A stretch of 64,000 nucleotides of DNA, taken from the NCBI RefSeq assembly GCF_900176285.1, contig NZ_FWXF01000016.1:1-64000 (forward strand), read 5' to 3'. A program made the position numbers and the translations under genes. A model generated the notes under the pieces. The model had not been told where the DNA came from, did no database searches, and saw only the letters and a list, made by a program, of their open reading frames with translations. This DNA comes from Desulfacinum hydrothermale DSM 13146. Lineage in GTDB: Bacteria > Desulfobacterota > Syntrophobacteria > Syntrophobacterales > DSM-9756. Shown here piece after piece: positions 1-8,881 of this stretch (position 1 is its first letter; every line of letters starts with the position of its first letter).

Positions 1-196
1 GGCCTGCAGGGCACATCGGGGGGTGTTGTGTGGCAACGCAACTATTACGAGCACATTATCCGTGATGAGGAATCCCTGAACAGTAGGGGCACGGCAGCGC
101 CGTGCCCCTACTAGTCAATATATCCTCAACAACCCTGTACGCTGGCCCTTCGACCGAGAGAATCCTTGCGCCCTGCCAACGGAAACGAGGGTGTAA
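1..196 (+). pseudogene. REP-associated tyrosine transposase (RAYT, IS200-like), 3' remnant disrupted by a hairpin
   Basis: The first 27 codons (frame starting at base 1) read into the motif VVWQRNYYEHIIRDEESLN, the catalytic-tyrosine region of Y1/IS200-like REP-associated transposases. At base 82 the frame runs into a perfect hairpin and stops at 112-114. The missing continuation resumes in another frame at 116 with QYILNNPVRWPFDREN and ends at a TAA at 194-196; this is the usual YI..NP..W tail of the family. The gene is therefore broken by the hairpin, and its 5' part lies outside the window. Family assignment rests on these two motifs only. Confidence 0.75.
82..112. repeat. REP-type palindrome inside the RAYT remnant
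   Basis: A perfect 14-bp stem with a 3-nt loop (AGC): the left arm is 82-95 and the right arm 99-112. After its first base it begins with GTAG and continues GGGC; a GTAG or GGAG foot is a known hallmark of bacterial REP sequences. It sits exactly between the two parts of the transposase tail, as if inserted or substituted there. Confidence 0.75.
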
Positions 197-440
197 ACCC
201 CCCATATATTGCTGGTAGCAAGCAACCCGCAAGGCCCTAGAAATACCCTCCCGACGGACAGGTGTGTCCAAACTCGTCGAAATCTGTTGTCGAACGCATC
301 ATTATGACCATATCAAGCTAAAAACAGACTGCCCAGAAGCGAAAAACGATCTCCGGAACGGCAAAATAGGCTCTCTGGGAATGATGCCCAGTTCATTAGA
401 CCGTGCGTGCACTGGAATCGCTCAATTTAGGGCTAGGAAA
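197..440. other. Intergenic stretch, no gene recognised
   Basis: Short open frames exist on both strands, but none has a convincing ribosome binding site or recognisable protein. It lies between the transposase remnant and the first ~200-bp repeat copy and may be decayed mobile DNA. Confidence 0.4.
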
Positions 441-641
441 CGGCCTGAGAACCCCCAGGTTGCTCCATCCTAGTGCGGGCGAAAGGTTTGGGTCGGCCAG
501 ACCGGCCCGTGGGACCGGCCTGCAGCAGATAGGGGCGGGTTCGGAACCCGCCCCCACAAAGCTCAAAAAAGCCACAGGGCACAGTGGCATTTCAACCAGT
601 TAGAAATCTCCCGAAAAGACTGAAAGGCCATTGTCAGACAG
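441..641 (+). repeat. ~200-bp MITE-like repeat, copy 1
   Basis: It aligns along its length with 37031-37245 and 49400-49603. Shared landmarks in order: a CTGAGAA-type left end, a GGTTGCTCC-like segment, a GC-rich centre, the palindrome at 532-554 (11-bp arms GGGGCGGGTTC and GAACCCGCCCC, 1-nt loop), an AGCTCAAAAAA tract, and a right end CCATTGTCAGACAG. The left terminus is more degenerate than in the other copies. It has no coding capacity. Confidence 0.75.
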
Positions 642-648
642 CCTCCTA

Positions 649-737
649 CTGTCTGAGAATTCCAAAAGCACCATGGGGCCGGTGAGATTTCAACGGGTGG
701 GAAAGCCCCCCGAAAGGCTGAAAGGCCCTTGTGGGAT
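649..737 (+). repeat. Tandem half-copy of the MITE-like repeat
   Basis: It starts CTGTCTGAGAA immediately after copy 1 and repeats its right half (CAAAAGCAC, GATTTCAAC, GTGGGAAAGCC, GCTGAAAGGCC), ending in CTTGTGGGATC. Copy 2 has an equivalent internal CTGTCTGAGA at its midpoint, so the right half seems to behave as a unit of about 90 bp. Confidence 0.6.
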
Positions 738-848
738 CGATTGGTTTCTTTGCGTGCAGGACGGCCTTGTGGGGTGAAGGCATTTATCATTTCGGACAGG
801 CTCCGGGAAAGGAGCCGCCCGTTGCGTTTCTTTGCAGGAATGGGCCTT

Positions 849-875
849 GGGGGAGCGAAGGATCCTTCGCCCCCC
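849..875 (-). terminator. Hairpin downstream of sucD
   Basis: The palindrome GCGAAGGATCCTTCGC (855-870) is extended by G5/C5 arms with one bulged base. It lies 27 bp past the sucD stop on the minus strand. There is no strong T-tract, so it could also be a REP-like element; a similar GGGGGGCGAA...TTCGCCCCCC hairpin follows rho. Confidence 0.5.
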
Positions 876-901
876 GGTCTTTGTTGCTTGCCCCCGATCG
901 T

Positions 902-1774
902 CTAAAACCCGAACGTCTCCTTACAGATCTCGCCCAGTTTGCCCAGATTTTCCACCACGGTGATCCCGGCTTCCTTCATGGCCTGGATCTTTCCCTGGGC
1001 CGTTCCGCTGGATCCGCTGATGATGGCGCCGGCATGGCCCATGCGGCGCCCCGGCGGGGCGGTGAGGCCCGCCACAAAGCCCACCACGGGCTTGGTCACC
1101 TGCTGGGAAACGAATCGGGCGGCCTCTTCTTCGGCCGATCCCCCGATTTCCCCCACCATGACGATGGCCTGGGTCTCGGGGTCTTCCTGAAAGGCCTGCA
1201 GGCAGTCGATGAAGTTGGTTCCATTGACCGGGTCCCCGCCGATCCCCACGCAGGTGCTCTGGCCGATCCCCTGCAGGGTGAGCTGATGGACCACTTCGTA
1301 GGTCAAGGTTCCGGAACGCGAGACCACCCCCACCGGACCGGGCTTGTGGATGGGGCCGGGCATGATGCCCACCTTGCACTGGTCCGGCGTGATGATGCCC
1401 GGGCAGTTGGGGCCGATGAGGCGCGTGCCCGAGCCCTGGAGATAATTCTTGACCGTGAGCATGTCGCGGACCGGGATCCCTTCCGTGATGGCCACCACGA
1501 GGGCCACCCCGGCGTCCACCGCCTCCAGAATGGCGTCCGCCGCAAAGGGCGGCGGCACGAAGATCATGGAGCAGTTGGCGCCGGTTTCCTTCACGGCCTT
1601 TTCCACCGTGTTGAAGACGGGAATCCCGTCCACGTCTTGGCCGCCCTTGCCCGGGGTGACACCCGCCACCACCTGGGTACCGTAGGCCACACACTGTTTG
1701 GTATGGAACTGGCCTTCCCGGCCGGTGATTCCCTGAACTAGGACTCGCGTCGATGCATCCACCCAGATACTCAT
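902..1774 (-). CDS. sucD: Succinyl-CoA ligase (ADP/GDP-forming), alpha subunit
   Basis: Cytosolic enzyme that, with SucC, interconverts succinyl-CoA and succinate with substrate-level nucleotide phosphorylation. The 290-residue product has the usual length. It shows an N-terminal CoA-binding Rossmann segment ([11 protein letters not shown], about residues 12-22), GPNCPGI (about 121-127), and the phospho-histidine motif RMGHAGAI with His247. The start is set by an AGGAGG-type site that overlaps the end of sucC, 12 nt upstream. It is co-transcribed with sucC. In syntrophic or sulfate-reducing relatives this enzyme serves propionate/succinate metabolism, but that use is inference here. Confidence 0.96.
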   Translation of the reverse strand: MSIWVDASTRVLVQGITGREGQFHTKQCVAYGTQVVAGVTPGKGGQDVDGIPVFNTVEKAVKETGANCSMIFVPPPFAADAILEAVDAGVALVVAITEGIPVRDMLTVKNYLQGSGTRLIGPNCPGIITPDQCKVGIMPGPIHKPGPVGVVSRSGTLTYEVVHQLTLQGIGQSTCVGIGGDPVNGTNFIDCLQAFQEDPETQAIVMVGEIGGSAEEEAARFVSQQVTKPVVGFVAGLTAPPGRRMGHAGAIISGSSGTAQGKIQAMKEAGITVVENLGKLGEICKETFGF

Positions 1775-1786
1775 GGTGCCCCCCTC

Positions 1787-2950
1787 CTAGGCCTTGGCGA
1801 TGGCCGCTACCTTTTCCGCCGCATCCGAAAGATCTTTTGCCACGATGAGATTCAGGCCCGACTTGTAGAGAATTTCCCGTCCCTGCTCCACGTTGGTCCC
1901 TTCCATGCGGATGACCACGGGCACCTTCACGTTCACTTTCTTGGTGGCCTCCACCACGCCCTGGGCCAGCACGTCACAGCGCAGAATACCGCCGAAGATA
2001 TTGATGAGCACCCCTTTCACATTGGGATCGCTCAGGATGATCCGAAACCCGTTTTCCACCATCTCGGCGCTGGCACCGCCTCCCACGTCCAGGAAGTTGG
2101 CCGGCTCGGCCCCCGCCAGCTTGATGATGTCCATGGTGGCCATGGCCAGCCCGGCTCCGTTGACCATGTTGCCGATGTTGCCGTCCATCTTGATGTAGTT
2201 CAGGTTGTACTTGGACGCCTCCACCTCCAACGGGTCTTCTTCGTCCAGGTCCCGGTAGCCCAGGATGTCTTTGTGCCGAAAGAGGGCGTTGTCGTCGAAG
2301 TTGATCTTGGCATCCAGGGCCAGGATGCGTCGGTCTTTGGTGATGACCAGGGGATTGATTTCCACCAGGGACGCGTCGTAGTCCATGCACAGTCGGTACA
2401 GGGCGTTGACCATGGGGATGAATTGCTTGACCAGATCGGCCTCCAGACGGAGCCCGTAGGCCAGCTTGCGCGTCATGAAGGGCTGCAAGCCCAGGAGCGG
2501 GTTCACATGGACCTTCACGATCTTTTCCGGCGTGGCGGCCGCCACCTCCTCGATATCCATCCCCCCGGCTTCACTGGCCATGAGCACGATGGTGGCCGTG
2601 GCCCGGTCGGGCAGAAGGCTCAGGTAAAGCTCCTTTTCGATCTCCAGGCCTTCCTCCACCAGAACCTTTCGCACCAGCCGCCCTTCCGGGCCCGTCTGGT
2701 GGGTCACCAGTGTCATGCCCAGAATGCTGTCGGCCACGGAAGTCACTTCGTCGGCCGTTTGAGCCAGCTTCACACCGCCGCCCTTCCCCCGGCCTCCGGC
2801 ATGGATCTGGGCCTTGATCACCACAGGCAGCGTCCCCAGTTCCTCGGCCGCGGCCTTGGCTTCCTCCACGGTCAAGGCCACCTTCCCGCGCGGAATCGGC
2901 ACCCCGTACTTCTGGAACAGCTCCTTCGCCTGGTACTCGTGGATCTTCAT
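1787..2950 (-). CDS. sucC: Succinyl-CoA ligase, beta subunit
   Basis: Nucleotide-binding subunit of succinyl-CoA ligase. The 387-residue product begins [20 protein letters not shown], the typical N-terminus, so the start at 2950 is preferred over upstream in-frame codons; a GAGAGGGTGACC ribosome site precedes it. It has an N-terminal ATP-grasp domain ([16 protein letters not shown] near residues 45-60, EINPLVI near 195) and a C-terminal CoA-ligase flavodoxin-like domain (NIFGGI near 320). sucD follows after 12 nt. The order sucC-sucD is standard. It is divergent from gatB. Confidence 0.96.
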   Translation of the reverse strand: MKIHEYQAKELFQKYGVPIPRGKVALTVEEAKAAAEELGTLPVVIKAQIHAGGRGKGGGVKLAQTADEVTSVADSILGMTLVTHQTGPEGRLVRKVLVEEGLEIEKELYLSLLPDRATATIVLMASEAGGMDIEEVAAATPEKIVKVHVNPLLGLQPFMTRKLAYGLRLEADLVKQFIPMVNALYRLCMDYDASLVEINPLVITKDRRILALDAKINFDDNALFRHKDILGYRDLDEEDPLEVEASKYNLNYIKMDGNIGNMVNGAGLAMATMDIIKLAGAEPANFLDVGGGASAEMVENGFRIILSDPNVKGVLINIFGGILRCDVLAQGVVEATKKVNVKVPVVIRMEGTNVEQGREILYKSGLNLIVAKDLSDAAEKVAAIAKA

Positions 2951-3057
2951 GGTCACCCTCTCTTTTTGGAAAACAGTGGAAACGTGCTGCCGCTTGACAA
3001 TGAGACTCGAACCCGTTTGGAACCACCGCACATCCCGGTGCCCCTATCTGGGCATCT

Positions 3058-3086
3058 TTTCTAAAAGAAAACATTCCTAAAGTCAA
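3058..3086 (-). promoter_or_regulatory. Predicted sigma-70 promoter for sucCD
   Basis: On the minus strand TTGACT (3081-3086) is followed after 17 nt by TAGAAA (3058-3063), about 110 bp upstream of the sucC start. Matches are 5/6 and 4/6. No operator was recognised. Confidence 0.5.
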
Positions 3087-3207
3087 AGCACCTTTGCCCT
3101 TCCCCCGGCCCCCTCCCATTGCACGCTGAGGGCATTCGGTGCTAAAAGGGACCGTTGGCGTTCACGTCGGCTCCACAACAAACTGGATTGCAAACGAGGC
3201 AAACCCC

Positions 3208-4638
3208 ATGCAGTTCGAAACCGTCATCGGCCTGGAAGTCCACGCGCAGCTCCTCACCAAGACGAAGATCTTCTGCAGCTGCTCCACCCAATTCGGCGCT
3301 CCGCCCAACACGCACACCTGCCCGGTTTGTCTGGGAATGCCGGGCGTGCTTCCCGTCTTGAATCGCACCGTGGTGGAATATGCCATGAAGATGGCCCTGG
3401 CCACCCACTGCCGGATCCTTCCCCGGTGCCGCTTCGCCCGCAAGAACTACTTCTATCCCGACCTTCCCAAGGGCTACCAGATTTCCCAGTACGAGCTGCC
3501 GCTGGGGGTGGACGGCTGGGTGGAGATTGAAACGGAAGCGGGCCAGCGGCGCATCGGAATCACCCGGATCCACATGGAAGAAGACGCGGGGAAACTGATC
3601 CACGACGAGGCCCAGCCGGTGAGCTACGTGGACTTCAATCGCACGGGCGTGCCCCTGATCGAGATCGTGAGTGAACCCGACATGCGCAGCCCCGAGGAAG
3701 CCGCGGCCTACTTGAGAACCCTCCGAGACATCCTGCGCTACCTGCAGATCTGCGACGGAAACATGGAGGAAGGAAGTTTCCGCTGTGACGCCAACATCAG
3801 CCTGCGCCCGGCGGGCTCCAGCGGCTTCGGCACCAAGACGGAACTGAAGAACATGAATTCCTTCCGCAACGTTCAAAGGGCGTTGGAGTTCGAGGTGCGT
3901 CGGCAGCGGGCGCTTCTGGAAAAGGGAGAAGCGGTGGTGCAGGAGACCCGGCTCTGGGACCCGGGCCGGGGCGTGACGGTGAGCATGCGCGGCAAAGAGG
4001 AAGCCCATGATTACCGGTACTTTCCCGATCCGGACCTGGTCCCCGTGGAAATCGACCAGGCCTGGGTGGACGCGGTGCGATCCGGCCTTCCGGAGCTGCC
4101 GGACGCCAAGCGGGAGCGGTTCATCCGCCAATACGACCTGCCCGCCTACGACGCCCGGGTCCTGACGGCTTCCAGGGACCTGGCCGACTACTTCGAGGCG
4201 GTGGTCGCCGACTTTCCCCAGCCCAAGACGGTGAGCAACTGGATCATGAGCGAGCTCATGCGGGAGCTGAAACGGGATGAACGGGAGATCGAGGATTGCC
4301 CCGTGTCGCCTTCCCACCTGGCCGAACTCCTCCAGCTCATGGACCGGAACGTGATCAGCGGCAAGATCGCCAAGGCGGTCTTCAAGGAGATGTACGAAAC
4401 GGGAGCGTCGGCCAAGGCCATCGTGGAGGCCAAGGGGCTGGAGCAGGTGTCGGACGAAGGCGCCATCGACGCGGTGGTGCGGGAGGTCTTGGCCGAAAAC
4501 CCCAAGGAAGTGGAAAGCTTTCGGCAAGGCAAGGAGAAGCTTCTGGGCTTCTTCGTGGGCCAGGTCATGAAGAAAACACGCGGCAAGGCCAATCCAAGGC
4601 TCGTCAACGAGATGCTCCTGAAGGCACTGAAAGGCTGA
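3208..4638 (+). CDS. gatB: Aspartyl/glutamyl-tRNA(Asn/Gln) amidotransferase subunit B
   Basis: GatB activates mischarged Glu-tRNA(Gln) or Asp-tRNA(Asn) by phosphorylation for GatCAB transamidation. The 476-residue product (normal length) starts [20 protein letters not shown] and contains the family markers CPVCLGMPG (residues about 44-52), [15 protein letters not shown], the HMEEDAGK motif, and [14 protein letters not shown], then a C-terminal YqeY/helical tail. An in-frame start 69 nt upstream is possible but lacks homology. gatA and gatC are not adjacent, as is common. mtnA follows after 47 nt and may be co-transcribed. Confidence 0.96.
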   Translation: MQFETVIGLEVHAQLLTKTKIFCSCSTQFGAPPNTHTCPVCLGMPGVLPVLNRTVVEYAMKMALATHCRILPRCRFARKNYFYPDLPKGYQISQYELPLGVDGWVEIETEAGQRRIGITRIHMEEDAGKLIHDEAQPVSYVDFNRTGVPLIEIVSEPDMRSPEEAAAYLRTLRDILRYLQICDGNMEEGSFRCDANISLRPAGSSGFGTKTELKNMNSFRNVQRALEFEVRRQRALLEKGEAVVQETRLWDPGRGVTVSMRGKEEAHDYRYFPDPDLVPVEIDQAWVDAVRSGLPELPDAKRERFIRQYDLPAYDARVLTASRDLADYFEAVVADFPQPKTVSNWIMSELMRELKRDEREIEDCPVSPSHLAELLQLMDRNVISGKIAKAVFKEMYETGASAKAIVEAKGLEQVSDEGAIDAVVREVLAENPKEVESFRQGKEKLLGFFVGQVMKKTRGKANPRLVNEMLLKALKG

Positions 4639-4685
4639 GCTGGGCCGAGCGGCGCACGGCGCCTCGGCGTTGGAGGGGAAATCGT

Positions 4686-5738
4686 ATGGCACGAAGGTCT
4701 TTACAACCCATCTATTGGGACGGCGACGCCGTCATGATCGTGGATCAGAGGGTTCTGCCTCACAAGGACAAGGTGCTCCGCTGCACCACCCCCCGACAGG
4801 TGATCCAAGCGATCAAGAAGATGGCCATCCGGGGAGCGCCCGCCGTGGGGATCGCGGGTGCCATGGCCTTGGCGTTGGGAGCCCAATCCATCACTGCGGC
4901 CGATCCCAAGACCTTTCGCCGCAAGTTTGTGGGCCTTTGCGACCGCGTGCGGGCCGCACGCCCCACGGGCAACAACCTGGGCTGGGCCGTGGAGGCCGTC
5001 TATTCCGTGGCGGTGGAAAATCCGGACGCGGATGTGCCGACCCTGCAGCGGCTCATCCGGGAAAAGTCCCAGCAGATCTTGGAAGAAGACATTGCAATCA
5101 ACCGGGCCATCGGCCGCTGGGGCCGGCAGGTGATCCCCAAGGGGGCTCGGATTCTCACCTATTGCAATGCGGGCGCCCTGGCCACCGGGGATTACGGGAC
5201 CGCCCTGGGAGTGATCCGTGCCGCCTTCGAAGCGGACCCCACCGTGCACGTGACCTGCTGCGAAACCCGACCCTTCCTGCAGGGAAGCCGCCTCACGGCC
5301 TATGAGCTCCTCCACGAAGGCATCCCCAGCACACTCATCACCGACAATGCGGCGGGAAGCCTCATGCAGCAGGGAAAAATCGACGTGGTGGTGGTGGGGG
5401 CGGACCGTATCGCCGCCAACGGAGACACGGCCAACAAGATCGGCACCTACACGCTGGCCGCATTGGCCCGGGCCAACGGTATCCCCTTCTATGTGGCCGC
5501 CCCACGGTCCACCATCGACCCCACGATCGCCAACGGGTCCGCCATCCCCATTGAAGAGCGGGATCCCAAGGAGGTCACCCACTTCAACGGCCGCCGCGTG
5601 GCCCCCAAGGAGATGGCGGCCCACAACCCGGCCTTCGACGTGACCCCCAACAAGTTGATCACGGGCATCATCACGGAAGTGGGCATCTTGAAAAGGCCCT
5701 ACAGGAAAAACATCCGCCAGGCGTTGGAACAGGCTTAG
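4686..5738 (+). CDS. mtnA: S-methyl-5-thioribose-1-phosphate isomerase
   Basis: Isomerises 5-methylthioribose-1-phosphate to the ribulose form in methionine salvage. The 350-residue product has the eIF-2B-alpha/MtnA fold signatures: KMAIRGAPAVGIAGA (about 41-55), LTYCNAGALATGDYGTALG (catalytic Cys about 160) and VVVGADRIAANGDTANKIGT (catalytic Asp about 240). A strong GGAGGGG ribosome site 8 nt upstream fixes the ATG at 4686. No other methionine-salvage gene is nearby, so an alternative isomerase role in a relative of the pathway cannot be excluded. Confidence 0.94.
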   Translation: MARRSLQPIYWDGDAVMIVDQRVLPHKDKVLRCTTPRQVIQAIKKMAIRGAPAVGIAGAMALALGAQSITAADPKTFRRKFVGLCDRVRAARPTGNNLGWAVEAVYSVAVENPDADVPTLQRLIREKSQQILEEDIAINRAIGRWGRQVIPKGARILTYCNAGALATGDYGTALGVIRAAFEADPTVHVTCCETRPFLQGSRLTAYELLHEGIPSTLITDNAAGSLMQQGKIDVVVVGADRIAANGDTANKIGTYTLAALARANGIPFYVAAPRSTIDPTIANGSAIPIEERDPKEVTHFNGRRVAPKEMAAHNPAFDVTPNKLITGIITEVGILKRPYRKNIRQALEQA

Positions 5739-5759
5739 GGGTCGGCCCCGGCCTGACCC
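5739..5759. terminator. Short hairpin between convergent mtnA and radA
   Basis: GGGTC-GGCC and GGCC-T-GACCC can pair around a 2-nt loop directly after the mtnA stop. It has no T-tract and could serve both convergent genes. Confidence 0.3.
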
Positions 5760-5774
5760 TGGCCCCCTCGGCGT

Positions 5775-7139
5775 CTACGAAAAGAAAGCATCCAGGACTT
5801 CCTGCAGGGACCGGACGCCCAGGCAGCTCGTCCCTTGCGTTCCATGGATCTGATCCAGGTTGGTGCGTGGGCACACCACGGTTCCGAACCCCAGGGACAT
5901 GGCCTCGGACAACCTGCGGGCGGCGTGCCCCACGCCCCGCACCTCCCCCGCCAGCCCCACCTCGCCCCAGGCCACCAGGTCTTCGGGAAGGGCCACGTCC
6001 AGGGTGCTGCTGACCAGCGCCAGGACGAGGGCCAAATCCCCGGCCGTTTCGCTCAGGCGAACCCCCCCGGCCACATTGACGAACACGTCCTGCTGGGCGA
6101 AGCTCAGGCCCACCTTCTTTTCCAGCACGGCCAGCAACAGGGACAGGCGGTTGGCATCCACACCCATGCTGGCACGCCGAGGCTGGGCCCACCCGGTGGG
6201 AGACACCAGGGCCTGCACTTCCACGAGCAGCGGCCGGGTTCCTTCCATGGCACAGGCCACCACCGATCCGGGCACTCCGGCGGGCCGTTCGGCGAGCAGG
6301 AAGCGCGACGGGTTGGGCACCTGCGCCAGGCCCTTTTCTTTCATTTCAAAGACGCCGATTTCGTTGGTGGATCCGAAACGGTTCTTCACGGCCCGCAGGA
6401 GCCGGAAAGCGTGGGTGCGATCCCCTTCCAGGTAGAGCACCGCATCCACCAGGTGTTCCAGGACGCGGGGACCGGCCACCACGCCTTCTTTGGTCACGTG
6501 CCCCACCAGAAAGACGCCGATCTCCTTTTCCTTGGCGACCCGTTGGAGCCAGGCCGCCGACTCGCGCACCTGAGCAACCGATCCCGGGGCGCTTTCCAGC
6601 AGATCCAGACGCATGGTCTGGATGGAATCCACCGCCACCGCCAGAAACGGTTTGGATTCCAACAGGGGCACCACCGCATCCACGGATGTTTCGGCACAGA
6701 CCAGGAGGTTTTCCGACAAGCTCAGATCCAGCCGTTCCGCCCGCAGCCGTATCTGGCTCAGGCTCTCTTCCCCGGACACGTAGAGAACCGGCCCGGTTTG
6801 GCCCAGACAACTCAGGGCCTGCAGGAGCAACGTGGATTTTCCGATGCCGGGGTCTCCCGCCAGCAGCACCAGGGAACCGGGAACCAGGCCTCCGCCCAGC
6901 ACCCGGTCCCACTCCTGCAGCCCGCTTCGAAGCCGTCGATCACCGCTGGTGGCCACCGCCCCCAGGGGCACGGCGCCGGCCGCCTGGCCTTCGGCACCCG
7001 CACACCTCTTGCCCATGGACACGGCGGGGACCTCCTCCACCAAGGTGTTCCACGCCTGACAGCCGGGGCATCGTCCCAGCCACTTGGGGCTTTGGTAGCC
7101 GCATTCCTGACACCGAAAGAGAGCCTTGTCCCGGGCCAC
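5775..7139 (-). CDS. radA: DNA repair protein RadA (Sms)
   Basis: RadA is a hexameric ATPase that promotes branch migration during recombinational repair. From the GTG at 7139 the product is 454 residues. It has a C4 zinc finger (C10, C13, C24, C27), a RecA-like domain with Walker A GDPGIGKST (about 95-103), the RadA-specific KNRFGST motif (about 248-254), and a C-terminal Lon-protease-like domain. Start choice: AGGAGG abuts the ATG at 7148 with zero spacing but lies 9 nt from the GTG three codons later, and the resulting MARDKALFRCQ matches the family N-terminus. It is divergent from trxA. Confidence 0.95.
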   Translation of the reverse strand: MARDKALFRCQECGYQSPKWLGRCPGCQAWNTLVEEVPAVSMGKRCAGAEGQAAGAVPLGAVATSGDRRLRSGLQEWDRVLGGGLVPGSLVLLAGDPGIGKSTLLLQALSCLGQTGPVLYVSGEESLSQIRLRAERLDLSLSENLLVCAETSVDAVVPLLESKPFLAVAVDSIQTMRLDLLESAPGSVAQVRESAAWLQRVAKEKEIGVFLVGHVTKEGVVAGPRVLEHLVDAVLYLEGDRTHAFRLLRAVKNRFGSTNEIGVFEMKEKGLAQVPNPSRFLLAERPAGVPGSVVACAMEGTRPLLVEVQALVSPTGWAQPRRASMGVDANRLSLLLAVLEKKVGLSFAQQDVFVNVAGGVRLSETAGDLALVLALVSSTLDVALPEDLVAWGEVGLAGEVRGVGHAARRLSEAMSLGFGTVVCPRTNLDQIHGTQGTSCLGVRSLQEVLDAFFS

Positions 7140-7412
7140 TGGCAGCATCCTCCTGAAAGCTTCTGACCATCAAGCCGCACGGCAAGCCGTGGTTCGTGAT
7201 GGGCCGTCCGGACCCCGCAACAAGCGATGTGCCGCGGGTGCGGCCGGCGCCATCCCATCCCGTCCGCCACCACTATAGTCAATGGCTCCCTGGTTTCGAA
7301 ACAAAATGGAGAAGCCGGCCGATTTTCGGGTGGACAACGGGGCAGGGAGCGTTTAGGTTCTTGGAAGGTGAGATCAATCGTCCGGTCCTTTGGTGGCCGA
7401 TGCCGAGCGCGA

Positions 7413-7442
7413 TTGACAAGGAAAATCGGTCTGGTTTATAGT
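7413..7442 (+). promoter_or_regulatory. Predicted sigma-70 promoter for trxA
   Basis: TTGACA (7413-7418) is followed after 18 nt by TATAGT (7437-7442). This is a near-consensus promoter 86 nt upstream of trxA. The rest of the 388-bp radA-trxA gap shows no gene. Confidence 0.65.
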
Positions 7443-7527
7443 CCGCCCATCATGGGTTGAAAAGGCATGGGGGAATTCAGCGGATGCGCCCATGTCCGTC
7501 GCACTGTTTCCATGGAGGCTTTGACCA

Positions 7528-7860
7528 ATGGCTGGGAAGAATGTGATTGAGATCAATGACAGCAATTTCGAGCAGGAAGTGCTCAAGTCGGACCTGCCCG
7601 TGCTCGTGGACTTCTGGGCCCCCTGGTGCGGCCCCTGCCGGGCCATCGCCCCGGTGGTTGAAGAGCTTTCCAACGACTACGCCGGCAAGCTGAAGGTGGC
7701 CAAGTGCAACGTGGATGAAAATCCCAACACGCCGGCGCGGTTCGGCATCCGAGCCATCCCGACGCTCATTCTCTTCAAGGGCGGCAACGTGACGGAGCAG
7801 ATCACGGGCGCCGTGGCCAAGAGCCAGATCGCCGCAGCCGTGGAAAAGGTGGTTTCCTGA
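7528..7860 (+). CDS. trxA: Thioredoxin
   Basis: Small cytosolic dithiol-disulfide oxidoreductase. The 110-residue product shows the complete thioredoxin fold: [13 protein letters not shown] with redox cysteines C34 and C37, the buried Asp, and the cis-proline segment [14 protein letters not shown] strong predicted promoter precedes it and trxB follows after 79 nt, so the reductase-substrate pair is probably one transcription unit. Confidence 0.97.
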   Translation: MAGKNVIEINDSNFEQEVLKSDLPVLVDFWAPWCGPCRAIAPVVEELSNDYAGKLKVAKCNVDENPNTPARFGIRAIPTLILFKGGNVTEQITGAVAKSQIAAAVEKVVS

Positions 7861-7939
7861 ATCCTCGCCCAGGCAAATCGGCCTCACCAAGACGCCCACG
7901 GCGCCCGTGAGGCCGTTTTTGCGCGAAAGACCTTGCCAT

Positions 7940-8881
7940 ATGACCTCTAGTGATCTGTATGATATCGTCATCATCGGTGCCGGGCCGGCGGGACTGGCCG
8001 CCGGCCTCTATGCCAACCGAGCCCGCTACAACACGCTGGTCTTGGAAAAGGTGGGCGTCGGGGGCCAGTTGCTCTCCTACGAGAAGGTGGACAACTACCC
8101 CGGCTTTCCCGAGGGCGTCAGCAGCTTCGAACTGGTGGAACTTTTCAAGGCCCAGGCGGAAAAGTTCGGCATGCAGCACAAAAACGCCGATGTGACCGGC
8201 CTGGAAACGGACGGGCCCATCCATGTGATCCACACCAGCGAAGGAGACATGCGCGCCAAGGCGGTCCTCGTGGCCTCGGGCTGCACGCCGCGGAAGCTGG
8301 GCGTCAAGGGGGAAGCGGAATTCACCGGCCGCGGTGTCTCTTACTGTGCGATCTGCGACGGTCCCTTCTACCGGAACGCGGAAGTGGCCGTGGTGGGCGG
8401 AGGGGACACGGCGGTGGAAGAAGCCATCTATCTGACCAAATTCGCTTCGCGGGTTCACCTGATCCATCGCCGGGACGAACTGCGCGCCGTCAAGATCCTC
8501 CAGGAAGAGGCCTTTCAAAACGACAAGATCACCATTCACTGGAACACGGTGGTCGAGGAAATCAGGGGGGGAGACCAGGGGGTCTCGGAACTGGCCCTTT
8601 TGGACGTGGTCACCCGCGAGACTTCATCGCTGCCGGTGCCGGGAGTCTTCGTCTTCGTGGGCCTCCTTCCCAACGCGGATTTCGTACCCCAACAGGTGGA
8701 ACGGGATCCCCAAGGCTTCCTCGTCACCGATGACGCCATGGTCACGGCCGTGCCCGGGATCTTCGCCGCCGGCGACGTGCGTTCCAAAAGCCTGCGACAG
8801 ATCGTTACGGCCGTGGGCGATGGGGCGACGGCGGCCTTCAACGCCGGCCGCCACGTGGAATCCCTGTCCCACGCCGGATGA
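7940..8881 (+). CDS. trxB: Thioredoxin reductase (NADPH)
   Basis: FAD enzyme that reduces thioredoxin. The 313-residue product has an FAD-binding motif GAGPAG (13-18), the redox pair CAIC (C136, C139) and a second nucleotide-binding motif GGGDTA (153-158), then the C-terminal FAD GDV segment. The ATG at 7940 gives the family length; an in-frame upstream start would add 11 residues with no match. Its stop overlaps the next gene's start (ATGA), so bamD is translationally coupled. Confidence 0.96.
   Translation: MTSSDLYDIVIIGAGPAGLAAGLYANRARYNTLVLEKVGVGGQLLSYEKVDNYPGFPEGVSSFELVELFKAQAEKFGMQHKNADVTGLETDGPIHVIHTSEGDMRAKAVLVASGCTPRKLGVKGEAEFTGRGVSYCAICDGPFYRNAEVAVVGGGDTAVEEAIYLTKFASRVHLIHRRDELRAVKILQEEAFQNDKITIHWNTVVEEIRGGDQGVSELALLDVVTRETSSLPVPGVFVFVGLLPNADFVPQQVERDPQGFLVTDDAMVTAVPGIFAAGDVRSKSLRQIVTAVGDGATAAFNAGRHVESLSHAG

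Noticed and set aside
56-271. Small minus-strand open frame at the left edge
   Set aside because: It crosses the REP hairpin and the RAYT tail on the wrong strand.
264-473. 69-codon plus-strand open frame before repeat copy 1
   Set aside because: No ribosome site and no recognisable sequence; it runs into the repeat.
731-1741. Long plus-strand open frame opposite sucD
   Set aside because: It is antisense to a clear sucD; in GC-rich genes the opposite strand is often open. The protein is His/Gly/Asp-rich with no family resemblance.
2273-3064. Plus-strand open frame opposite sucC
   Set aside because: Shadow of sucC: composition mirrors the complementary codons and no ribosome site is present.
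3142-4692. 516-codon minus-strand open frame opposite gatB
   Set aside because: Complete overlap with an unambiguous gatB; no domain or start signal.
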